Positions 1-6,183 of a DNA stretch of 6,928 nt are shown here, piece by piece. Under the pieces are notes generated by a model that worked only from the letters and a program-made list of their open reading frames with translations, made no database searches and was not told where the DNA came from. The position numbers and the translations under genes are program-made. The stretch's first letter is position 1. The number at the start of each line of letters is the position of its first letter. The stretch is from an uncultured Polymorphobacter sp. GTDB taxonomy: Bacteria > Pseudomonadota > Alphaproteobacteria > Sphingomonadales > Sphingomonadaceae. The stretch is from positions 1-6,928 of the forward strand of contig CALMPZ010000403.1 in assembly GCA_937871645.1 (NCBI GenBank), read 5' to 3'.

Positions 1-103
1 TCCGCAGAGAAATATCCTGCGGGGTGGAGAGCCGTCCACGACATCAGTTGCGGACGCTGCACCACGAGAGTGCATCTCTCAAAACCGGACTTATGTGTTT
101 GGT
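1..103. other. Non-coding stretch downstream of the first gene
   Basis: No coding frame is supported here. It lies downstream of the minus-strand gene that ends at 104. Two small inverted repeats are visible: CCGCAG/CTGCGG at 2-7 and 17-22 with a 9-nt loop, and GAGAG/CTCTC at 66-70 and 76-80 with a 5-nt loop. Neither is followed by a T-run in the direction of transcription, so I do not call a terminator. Confidence 0.5.
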
Positions 104-616
104 CTAAAGTTCCGTCGAGTAGGTAAAGGTGTGATCACACATTAAGCCTGCAGGATCGCGAACTTCAAAGCGACTAAGCACACTCCTATTGCCGTCAAAA
201 TTCTTGCCAGAAATCCTTAGAACGACCCGGTCCTTCCCTCCCGAAAAACTCGTCGGTCCGTAAATGGCGTAACTGACTCCGTGGTTCGAAAAGCTGTAGA
301 CCGACATAGTGCCTTTGGAAAAAACAAGGCGCTTGGCTCCTTCAGGAGTCGCGAATATGTCGCTTTCGACAATCGTAAAGGCACCCGACGGACTATTGAC
401 GGTAATGCCTATAGTTTCCTGTCCCATTCCGAAATCAGCTACACGCTCGCCATCAGCAAGAATGAAAGTGCTATATCCGAAGCAGATCAATTTCGGACCT
501 GTGATGGGCTTCTCAGGCGGCTCGGCCAGCGCAGCCGACGGTCCGGCCAAAAGAGCGGCGACAATCAAAATTCGAGCGAACAATGGTCTCTCCCGTTGAG
601 CGCGAGCATAAGGCAT
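104..616 (-). CDS. Small exported protein of unknown function
   Basis: I do not recognise this 170-residue protein. From the chosen ATG it begins with a basic stretch (RAQRER), a hydrophobic core at about residues 11-30 and an ALA site before Glu32, which fits a Sec signal peptide cleaved near residue 31. The mature part is beta-rich in appearance, with many Gly, Ser, Thr and Val. It has two cysteines, C45 close to its start and C160 close to its end, which could form a disulfide in the periplasm. The reading frame stays open upstream to an ATG at 793. Starting there, or at the ATG at 646, would put 59 or 10 extra residues before the signal peptide, so I prefer 616; a weak GGCGG lies just before it. 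GC is clearly lower than in the core genes to the right. It may be lineage-specific or acquired. Confidence 0.6.
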   Translation of the reverse strand: MPYARAQRERPLFARILIVAALLAGPSAALAEPPEKPITGPKLICFGYSTFILADGERVADFGMGQETIGITVNSPSGAFTIVESDIFATPEGAKRLVFSKGTMSVYSFSNHGVSYAIYGPTSFSGGKDRVVLRISGKNFDGNRSVLSRFEVRDPAGLMCDHTFTYSTEL

Positions 617-666
617 TACCGCCAATGGTCCAATGTCACGTTTCATCGCGCAAACATCTAAAACCA

Positions 667-691
667 GACTGTCAGCAACCCACCCCATTCC
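667..691 (+). repeat. 25-bp direct repeat, copy 1
   Basis: A 25-base sequence beginning GACTGTCAGC is identical, base for base and in the same orientation, to 1307-1331. Identity stops on both sides: CCA versus GCT before, and G versus A after. This copy lies about 50 bp upstream of the chosen start of the minus-strand exported protein gene. A perfect 25-mer is very unlikely by chance in a window of this size. It may belong to a dispersed intergenic repeat family or mark a recombination or insertion boundary; the window alone cannot decide. Confidence 0.85.
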
Positions 692-801
692 GGTCATAGC
701 GCGTTCCCGAATCGATCTCAGATTGCCCGATACCTGCCGTTCCGGTTTTGGGGTGAAAAGCTGCCGGTCAGCAAACGACGCCGTTGCGGTCATTGGGGTT
801 G

Positions 802-830
802 TTGAGAAAATGCAAGCTGCTGTGCATTAT
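802..830 (+). promoter_or_regulatory. Possible sigma70-type promoter for the lipoprotein gene
   Basis: TTGAGA at 802-807 matches five of six bases of the -35 consensus. After exactly 17 bp comes CATTAT at 825-830, matching four of six of the -10 consensus. Transcription would begin near 837 and leave a leader of about 80 nt before the ATG at 918. This is a motif match only. Confidence 0.35.
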
Positions 831-917
831 GCTGCTCGTGAATATGGATGGGCGGCATATGAGATTTTCAATTTGGTATAGCCCCGCAGCGAAGGCTGAA
901 ATTCGAGCAATTGCAAT

Positions 918-1304
918 ATGCGCACTTTAGGCCTTGTCTTGGCCCTTATGCTGTTGGGATGCAGCAAGCCCGATGTGACGTCGCAGGTCTACAGGTTCGA
1001 GAATGGCAAAACTGCATTCATTATTGATCGTTACGAATATGGTTTCGCCATAAAAGGACCCGACGCGGGCGGCAATGCGTCGCTTGACATGTTGAAGGTT
1101 AACCAGTGCAAGGCTGGCCATCTATGGTGGGATCGAGGCGACTCCCTCGTCTTCCGCTACGATGCAGCGGAGATCAGTTATCTTGCTGACGTTGGGAAAC
1201 AACCAGGCTCCCTCTCGATAGCGGTATGCCGCAATAGCAATGTGCTGTGTTCATCATTGAAGCCAAGCACCTCTGTCGTCCGTATTCCAGTCGCGTGTGG
1301 ATAG
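918..1304 (+). CDS. Small lipoprotein of unknown function
   Basis: This 128-residue protein has a classical lipoprotein signal: MRT, a hydrophobic run of Leu/Val/Ala, then the lipobox LLGC with the lipidated cysteine at residue 15. Ser at +2 predicts outer-membrane sorting under the usual Lol rule. After removal of the signal, four more cysteines remain (64, 104, 111, 127), an even number that could form two disulfides in the periplasm. The body has short beta-like segments (YRFENGKTAFIIDRYEYGF) and no domain I can name. The start is fixed by the lipobox position, since any earlier start would spoil the signal. No good Shine-Dalgarno sequence precedes the ATG. The stop codon is only 2 bp before the second 25-bp repeat. 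GC is about 50% in the counted line 1021-1080, well below the core genes. Confidence 0.7.
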   Translation: MRTLGLVLALMLLGCSKPDVTSQVYRFENGKTAFIIDRYEYGFAIKGPDAGGNASLDMLKVNQCKAGHLWWDRGDSLVFRYDAAEISYLADVGKQPGSLSIAVCRNSNVLCSSLKPSTSVVRIPVACG

Positions 1305-1306
1305 CT

Positions 1307-1331
1307 GACTGTCAGCAACCCACCCCATTCC
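1307..1331 (+). repeat. 25-bp direct repeat, copy 2
   Basis: Perfect copy of 667-691 in the same orientation, 640 bp further right. It starts 2 bp after the stop codon of the lipoprotein gene. High-GC sequence belonging to the patatin side begins soon afterwards, so this copy sits close to the change in composition. The two copies enclose 615 bp (692-1306) holding the whole lipoprotein gene and its promoter region. Confidence 0.85.
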
Positions 1332-1353
1332 AGACGCAAGCCAACAATCGGGT

Positions 1354-1370
1354 GCAGGCCTCAGGCCTGC
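1354..1370. terminator. GC-rich palindrome, possible bidirectional terminator
   Basis: GCAGGCCT and AGGCCTGC are exact reverse complements around a single C. A realistic hairpin has a 6-bp GC-rich stem (1354-1359 with 1365-1370) and a 5-nt loop. It lies between convergent genes, the lipoprotein ending at 1304 and patatin ending at 1397, where a shared terminator is expected. An alternative pairing of GGCCT (1364-1368) with AGGCC (1378-1382) is also possible. No clear T-run follows on either strand, so it could be a Rho-assisted stop or simply a palindrome. Confidence 0.45.
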
Positions 1371-1396
1371 CCGCCGGAGGCCCTTTCGTCCGTCCT

Positions 1397-2209
1397 TCAA
1401 CGACCCCCAATCCGCACAATCATCTCCCAATTTTCATCAACGCTGGCGGCTCCGAGCGCAATCAGCTCGTCGGCGCGGGTGAAGTTGCGGACATCGATGT
1501 GGCCGATGCGCGGTGCCAGCTCGAAATCGGGCGGGTCGAGCGCCAGCGACTGGCGGGCGACGTGCATCATGATCAGGCTCAGCCCGGCGCGGCCGACGCG
1601 CGTCGGTGACAGGCCGCCGTGGCGCGCGGCGCGCTGGCGTCGCAGCCAGGTCTCGCTGCGGTTGGCATAGTCGCCCTGCAGGTTGACCGCGAGCACCGGC
1701 GCGTTCGACAGCGCGCGGGCGGCGCGCACTGGTACCGGCGTCATTACCCCGCCGTCGACCAGCAAGCGTCCGTCGTGGCGCACCGGCGGAAAGATGCCCG
1801 GAATCGCGATCGAGGCGCGGACAGCCGGGACGATCTCGCCGCGGGTGAGCGCGACCTCCTCGCCAGCCACCAGATCGGCGGCGACGACGGCGCACGGGAT
1901 GAACAGGTCTTCGAGGCGGGTGTGGCCGAACTGGTGGCGCAACTCGCGCTGGACGGCGCGGCCGCCGAGCAAAGCGCTGCGCCCGAAATCGATGTCGAGG
2001 AAACGCATCATCGACCGCACATTGGTCGAGCGCGCCAGTTCCTCGAGCACATTGACGCGGTGCGCCGCGAGGCAGACCGCCGCGAGCGCGCCGATCGAAG
2101 TGCCCGACACCGCGACGACGTTGACGTTGCGCGCCGCCAGCGCGTGGAGCACGCCGATATGCGCCCAGCCAAGTCCGGCGCCACCCCCGAGTGCCAGCGC
2201 CAGCTTCAC
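1397..2209 (-). CDS. Patatin-like phospholipase family protein
   Basis: Predicted serine acyl hydrolase of the patatin family, which cleaves acyl esters of membrane lipids with a Ser-Asp dyad. Counting from the GTG at 2209 (270 residues), the motifs are in order: the oxyanion-hole glycine motif GGGAGLG at 8-14 followed by WAHIGVL, the nucleophile elbow GTSIG at 36-40 with Ser38, and DGG at 152-154 with Asp152 as the second catalytic residue. All key residues are intact. There is no signal peptide or membrane segment, so a cytosolic or peripheral-membrane location is likely, as for RssA-type proteins. The frame is open further upstream to an ATG at 2266, but that would overlap DUF2007 by 47 bp and add a non-family tail. 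A GTG at 2215 is an equally possible start. Both GTGs lie a few bases after the DUF2007 stop, suggesting translational coupling. Substrate unknown. Confidence 0.88.
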   Translation of the reverse strand: MKLALALGGGAGLGWAHIGVLHALAARNVNVVAVSGTSIGALAAVCLAAHRVNVLEELARSTNVRSMMRFLDIDFGRSALLGGRAVQRELRHQFGHTRLEDLFIPCAVVAADLVAGEEVALTRGEIVPAVRASIAIPGIFPPVRHDGRLLVDGGVMTPVPVRAARALSNAPVLAVNLQGDYANRSETWLRRQRAARHGGLSPTRVGRAGLSLIMMHVARQSLALDPPDFELAPRIGHIDVRNFTRADELIALGAASVDENWEMIVRIGGR

Positions 2210-2219
2210 GCGCACGGCT

Positions 2220-2426
2220 TCATGGCGTGGCGATTTCGGCAAGCAGCGCGCGGGCTGCCGCTTCATCGTCGGGCGCCACCATCACGCGCACCCCCGAAAC
2301 GCCACCCAGCAATGACGCCAGCCCGGCATCGAACAGCACCGCTTCGATTCCCGCTGATGCCAGATAGCCACGGACGATTTCGGCACCGACTGAGTCGAAG
2401 ACGCGGTCGACTTCGACGAGGTCCAT
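2220..2426 (-). CDS. DUF2007 domain small protein
   Basis: A 68-residue protein that looks like the DUF2007 family (often labelled 'putative signal transducing protein'). It has a compact alpha/beta pattern: a start region EVDRVFDSVGAEIVRGYLASAGIEAVLFD, then a glycine-rich loop, then VRVMVAPDDEAAARALLAEI. This resembles the usual family layout, in which a helix selects between sequence positions and a final V-x-V-x-x-x-D/E-x-x-x-A-x-x-L segment follows. The length is typical of single-domain members. Its ATG overlaps the stop codon of the preceding gene in a TGATG arrangement, and its own stop is 4-10 bp before the patatin start, so it is translated from the same message. The biochemical role of the family is not established, although members resemble the small ligand-binding PII/ACT-like folds. 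Cytosolic. Confidence 0.75.
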   Translation of the reverse strand: MDLVEVDRVFDSVGAEIVRGYLASAGIEAVLFDAGLASLLGGVSGVRVMVAPDDEAAARALLAEIATP

Positions 2427-2977
2427 CAGCTGTAGGGTAGCTGCGTCGGCGAACGCACCGGCAGCCCGTCGATGCTGCGGTCGCGTTCCTTGTACTTGCG
2501 CATCCGTTCGGCAGGTTCTTCGTTGACGTAATATTTGCGCAGCGTCTCGCGTTCGGCTTTCAGCTCCATTTCAGGCACTGCCCAGCCGCACGAATCCTGC
2601 GCCGATTGAACCGTCATGTCGAAAATCTGGCGGACGCCGCGTTCGATGGTGAAGTTTTCGGCGATTGCGGCCCAGCCGGCGTCCTGCGGCAGCACCGGCG
2701 CGGCGCGGCCGTAGAGTCGGTAGATCAGCGCCGGGCGGTCGAAGGCGCAGAACATCACGGTGATGCGGCCATCGGCGAGCAAATGCGCGTTGGTTTCGTT
2801 GCCCGAGCCGCCATAGTCGAGCCAGGCGACGCGGTTGGGGCCGAGCACGCGGAACGTGTCCATGCCCTTCGGGCTGAGGTTGATGCGCGATGTGCCGGCG
2901 ACGGTGGCGACGAAGAACACCGGCTGCTTCTTGATGAACGCCGCATATTTGTCGGTGATATGGTCGAAAAATTCCAT
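2426..2977 (-). CDS. Pyridoxamine 5'-phosphate oxidase-like FMN-binding family protein
   Basis: A 183-residue protein with the split-barrel flavin fold of the pyridoxamine 5'-phosphate oxidase superfamily. The N-terminal part carries the family signature: a beta strand PVFFVATVAG (residues 19-28) followed by INLSPKG (32-38), which in relatives contributes to FMN phosphate binding. Later strands include RVAWLDYGGSGNETNAHL and GRITVMFCAF. The C-terminal end (KYKERDRSIDGLPV) matches the tail common in a bacterial subgroup distinct from true PdxH. The true vitamin B6 enzyme is longer and lacks this tail, so I do not call it pdxH. It is more likely a flavin- or F420/heme-type oxidoreductase of unknown substrate. 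A good GGGGAG ribosome site lies 8 nt before the ATG. It sits 35 bp after tldD and overlaps DUF2007 by 1 bp. Cytosolic. Confidence 0.85.
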   Translation of the reverse strand: MEFFDHITDKYAAFIKKQPVFFVATVAGTSRINLSPKGMDTFRVLGPNRVAWLDYGGSGNETNAHLLADGRITVMFCAFDRPALIYRLYGRAAPVLPQDAGWAAIAENFTIERGVRQIFDMTVQSAQDSCGWAVPEMELKAERETLRKYYVNEEPAERMRKYKERDRSIDGLPVRSPTQLPYS

Positions 2978-3012
2978 CGCGCGTGCTCCCCAGAATCTGG
3001 CCTATGCTCGGC

Positions 3013-4446
3013 TCAGGCCGCCGTGCCGCCCACCGTCAGCCCTTCGATCAGCAAGGTCGGCTGGCCGACGCCGACGGGCACCGATTGCCCGGCCTTGCCG
3101 CAGGTGCCGACGCCTTCGTCGAGCATCGGATCATTGCCGATCGCCTTGACCCGCGTCAGCACGTCGGGGCCGTTGCCGATCAGCGTCGCGCCCTTGATCG
3201 GCGCGCCGAGCTTGCCGTTTTCGATTGTGTAGGCCTCGGTGCAGGTAAAGACGAACTTGCCGCTGGTGATGTCGACCTGGCCGCCACCGAAGTTCTTGGC
3301 ATAGATGCCCGACTTGGCGCTGCGCAGGATTTCGCCGGGGTCTTCGTTGCCGCCCATCATCATCGTGTTGGTCATGCGCGGCATCGGCGCGTGCGCGAAG
3401 CTTTCGCGGCGGCCGTTGCCGGTCGGCGCCACGCCCATCAGCCGGGCGTTCATGCGGTCCTGCAGATAGCCCTTCAGGATGCCGTCCTCGATCAGTACGG
3501 TGCGGCTGGTCGGCGTGCCTTCGTCATCGATGGTCAGCGCGCCGCGCGTGTTGGCGATGGTGCCGTCATCGACCACGGTGACCCCGGGTGCGGCAACGCG
3601 CTGGCCGATCAGCCCGGCAAACGCGCTGGTGCCCTTGCGGTTGAAATCGCCCTCCAGCCCGTGGCCGATGGCTTCGTGCAGCAGAATGCCCGGCCAGCCC
3701 GGCCCGAGCACGACGGTCATTTCGCCTGCCGGTGCGGCGACGGCATCAAGGTTGACCAGGGCCTGCGCCAGCGCAAGGTCGATCGCCTTGTTCCACGTCG
3801 CCTCGTCGAACAGCCCGTCATAGAGATAGCGGCCGCCGAGCCCGTGGAAGCCGGTTTCGCGGCGGTCGCCGACCTGCGCGACGATCTGCACGTTCAAACG
3901 CACCAGCGGCCGGATGTCGCGGGCGCGCAAGCCGTCGGCGCGGACGATTTCGACGACGCTCCACGACCCGAGCAGGCTGGCCGACACCTGCACGACCCTG
4001 GGGTCACGCGCGCGCGCCGCCGCATCGATCTTCTGCAGGAGCGCGACCTTCTGCGCGAACGGCACCGCGCTCAGCGGGTCGGCATCGGTATAGAGCCGGG
4101 CATTGGTGCTCGGCGGCCGGTCGAGCGCGGCGTTGCCGCCGTGGCCGGAGCGCACGACCTTGATGGTGTCGGCAGCGCGCAGGATGGCCGCGTCGGATAG
4201 TTCGTTGGCGTGCGCGTACGCGGTGGTTTCGCCCGCCACGCCGCGCAGCCCGAAGCCCTGTTCGGTGTTGAATGTCGCCGCCTTCAATCGCCCGTCATCG
4301 AACGCGAAGCTTTCGGATACCGCGTGTTGCAGATAGAGCTCACCATCGTCGCAGCCGTTCAAGGCCTGCGTGACAAGGCGTTCGGTGCGCGCCGGGTCAA
4401 GTCCGGTGTCGCGGTAGAAGATGTTGGCGGGATCAATGATGGTCAT
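3013..4446 (-). CDS. tldD: Metalloprotease TldD
   Basis: TldD is the catalytic subunit of the TldD/TldE (PmbA) zinc protease, which threads unfolded peptides and is known from maturation of microcin B17 and degradation of the CcdA antitoxin. The 477-residue length is typical. The zinc motif HEAIGH is at 257-262, inside GWPGILLHEAIGHGLEGD. Cys449 in EGVGTCGKAGQ near the C-terminus corresponds to the third zinc ligand seen in E. coli TldD. The TRGALTIDDEGTP segment (300-312) and the FVFTCTEAYTIENGK block (398-412) are also typical of TldD. An ATG 45 bp further upstream (4491) would add 15 atypical residues and overlap trmO, so I use 4446, preceded closely by GGAGAC. The partner gene tldE/pmbA is not in this window. 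It appears to be the first gene of a four-gene minus-strand unit. Confidence 0.95.
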   Translation of the reverse strand: MTIIDPANIFYRDTGLDPARTERLVTQALNGCDDGELYLQHAVSESFAFDDGRLKAATFNTEQGFGLRGVAGETTAYAHANELSDAAILRAADTIKVVRSGHGGNAALDRPPSTNARLYTDADPLSAVPFAQKVALLQKIDAAARARDPRVVQVSASLLGSWSVVEIVRADGLRARDIRPLVRLNVQIVAQVGDRRETGFHGLGGRYLYDGLFDEATWNKAIDLALAQALVNLDAVAAPAGEMTVVLGPGWPGILLHEAIGHGLEGDFNRKGTSAFAGLIGQRVAAPGVTVVDDGTIANTRGALTIDDEGTPTSRTVLIEDGILKGYLQDRMNARLMGVAPTGNGRRESFAHAPMPRMTNTMMMGGNEDPGEILRSAKSGIYAKNFGGGQVDITSGKFVFTCTEAYTIENGKLGAPIKGATLIGNGPDVLTRVKAIGNDPMLDEGVGTCGKAGQSVPVGVGQPTLLIEGLTVGGTAA

Positions 4447-4484
4447 GTCTCCGATATAGGGACGAATCCAACTAGGGGGAATGT
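4447..4484. promoter_or_regulatory. Short divergent region between tldD and trmO
   Basis: Only 38 bp separate the two start codons. The GATATAGG core at 4453-4460 is AT-rich and can be read as a -10-like element on both strands: TATATC towards tldD, ending 6 nt before its ATG, and TATAGG towards trmO. Neither has a convincing -35 at the right distance. A GGGGGA ribosome site for trmO sits at 4475-4480, 4 nt before its ATG. Promoter assignment is tentative. Confidence 0.3.
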
Positions 4485-4946
4485 ATGTCATTCACGATTT
4501 TACCGGTGGGGCGGGTTGTCGGTGGCCGCGTCCCCGCAGACGATGACGATTGGGATGCGGTCACCGCGCGAATCGAGCTCGATGTGATGCGATTCGGGCC
4601 TGACGCGTTGCAGGGACTAGATGCCTTCAGCCACGCGGAAATTGTCTATCTGTTCGATAAGTTGCCCGAATCACAGGTGACCTTGGGCGCCCGCCGGCCA
4701 CGCGGCAATCCCGACTGGCCGCTGGTCGGCATCTTCGCGCAGCGCGGCCGCAACCGCCCGAACCGCCTCGCCGTGTCGGTTTGTCGCATCGAGAAGGTTG
4801 AAGGCACGACGCTGCACGTGCGCGGGCTCGACGCCATCGACGGCACGCCGGTCGTCGATATCAAGCCGGTGATGCGCGGATTTGCGCCGCGCGGGGAAAT
4901 CCGCGAACCCGATTGGGCGCGCGAAATCATGTCAGGCTATTGGTGA
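4485..4946 (+). CDS. trmO: TrmO-like tRNA (t6A37-N6)-methyltransferase, short form
   Basis: A 153-residue member of the TrmO/TsaA (UPF0066) family. These enzymes use S-adenosylmethionine in a beta-barrel fold to methylate N6-threonylcarbamoyladenosine at position 37 of certain threonine tRNAs, a fine-tuning of decoding. Visible signatures are PVGRV at 7-11, FSHAEIVYLFD at 48-58, GIFAQRGRNRPNRLAVSVCRI at 82-102 and the IDGTPVVDIKP block at 118-128. E. coli TrmO is about 235 residues with an extra C-terminal domain. This protein stops right after the methyltransferase domain, so the specificity of the short form is less certain, and some annotators call it only a SAM-dependent methyltransferase. 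The start has a strong GGGGGA ribosome site. It is divergent from tldD and its stop is 4 bp from the stop of the convergent zinc-finger gene. Confidence 0.88.
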   Translation: MSFTILPVGRVVGGRVPADDDDWDAVTARIELDVMRFGPDALQGLDAFSHAEIVYLFDKLPESQVTLGARRPRGNPDWPLVGIFAQRGRNRPNRLAVSVCRIEKVEGTTLHVRGLDAIDGTPVVDIKPVMRGFAPRGEIREPDWAREIMSGYW

Positions 4947-4950
4947 CGGC

Positions 4951-5172
4951 TCAGTGGCCGCCGTCGTCCTTGGCAGGCGCGATGCCAGGGCGGGTTTCGG
5001 CGGGACCGCCCGCCAGGATGAAGCGCCGGTCGCAATAGCCGCAATCGACATAGCCGCTGGCGTCCATCTGCAGGAACACGCGCGGGTGGCCGGGCACGCC
5101 GCCCTCGTCGCCGTCGCAATGGACGCGGCGGTGGTCGGTGAAGAACACTTCGGGGGGCGGGATCGTAACCAT
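4951..5172 (-). CDS. Small zinc-finger (CHCC type) protein
   Basis: A 73-residue protein with the zf-CHCC pattern: Cys19 in RVHCDGDEGG, His29 in GHPRVF, then Cys44 and Cys47 in DCGYCDRRF. This is the same C-x9-H-x14-C-x2-C arrangement found in the C-terminal part of mitochondrial complex I subunit NDUFS6, and in stand-alone alphaproteobacterial proteins that are thought to be related. The Gly-Tyr-Val strand before the last pair and the following RRFIL are typical. The C-terminal tail is short, polar and probably disordered (AETRPGIAPAKDDGGH). A structural zinc site and a role linked to respiratory complex assembly are inferences from the family. No ribosome site precedes the ATG; instead a -10-like hexamer ends 6 nt before it. 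It converges with trmO, with a 4-bp gap between stops. Confidence 0.85.
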   Translation of the reverse strand: MVTIPPPEVFFTDHRRVHCDGDEGGVPGHPRVFLQMDASGYVDCGYCDRRFILAGGPAETRPGIAPAKDDGGH

Positions 5173-5178
5173 GCAGCG

Positions 5179-5207
5179 GTTCTAGCAAGGCGCCGCGCGC
5201 CTGTCAT
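5179..5207 (-). promoter_or_regulatory. Possible promoter for the zinc-finger gene, leaderless
   Basis: Read on the minus strand: ATGACA (5207-5202; five of six of the -35 consensus), 17 bp, then TAGAAC (5184-5179; four of six of the -10 consensus). With usual spacing, transcription would start at about 5172, the A of the ATG. The gene has no Shine-Dalgarno sequence, which fits a leaderless mRNA. Confidence 0.4.
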
Positions 5208-5225
5208 CTGCGACGTGCCGGTGCA

Positions 5226-5253
5226 TTGCGAAGCGCGCCGCTGGCGACTATGC
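5226..5253 (+). promoter_or_regulatory. Weak promoter candidate for the ABC-nadB unit
   Basis: TTGCGA (5226-5231), 16 bp, CTATGC (5248-5253). The predicted start of transcription is about 5260, just 3 nt before the ATG at 5263. The match is modest, but the gene lacks a ribosome site, so a near-leaderless message is plausible. The 90-bp divergent gap (5173-5262) must hold promoters for both neighbours. Confidence 0.2.
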
Positions 5254-5262
5254 CCTTGCGAC

Positions 5263-6175
<913 letters not shown>

Positions 6176-6183
<8 letters not shown>

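Larger units (their letters stand above)
617..917. other. Divergent intergenic region
   Basis: This 301-bp gap separates two divergent genes for exported proteins. It holds the first copy of the 25-bp direct repeat (667-691) and a promoter-like sequence facing the lipoprotein gene (802-830). The stretch 617-793 is also open in the frame of the minus-strand gene. Reading it as coding would place unrelated sequence ahead of a good signal peptide, so I treat it as untranslated. I found no convincing promoter for the minus-strand gene. Confidence 0.5.

Noticed and set aside
33..57. CGTCC/GGACG inverted repeat, and reverse-strand GTCCGCAAC resembling GTCAGCAAC of the 25-mer
   Set aside because: A 5-bp stem with a long loop and an 8-of-9 match are within chance expectation.
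66..80. GAGAG/CTCTC hairpin as a terminator for the first gene
   Set aside because: The stem is weak and no T-run follows in the direction of transcription.
617..793. N-terminal extension of the first minus-strand gene to an ATG at 793
   Set aside because: It would place 59 residues before a good signal peptide and run coding sequence through the 25-bp repeat. The ATG at 616 gives a normal exported protein.
796..805. Possible degenerate inverted copy of the 25-bp repeat
   Set aside because: Only 9 of 10 bases match (reverse strand TCAACAACCC against TCAGCAACCC) and similarity then breaks down. That is too short to claim.
633..881. Plus-strand 82-codon open frame across the intergenic region
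   Set aside because: It overlaps the upstream region of the minus-strand gene, shows no domain or signal, and its composition looks like chance reading.
2210..2266. Upstream ATG start (2266) for the patatin-like gene
   Set aside because: The added residues are encoded within DUF2007 and lack family similarity. Patatin-like proteins usually begin just before the first glycine motif, as from the GTG at 2209 or 2215.
2983..4200. Long plus-strand open frame (405 codons) opposite tldD
   Set aside because: It is antisense to a well-conserved gene with intact active-site motifs. The composition (Ala, Arg, Asp and His rich) is typical of the reverse of GC-rich coding sequence.
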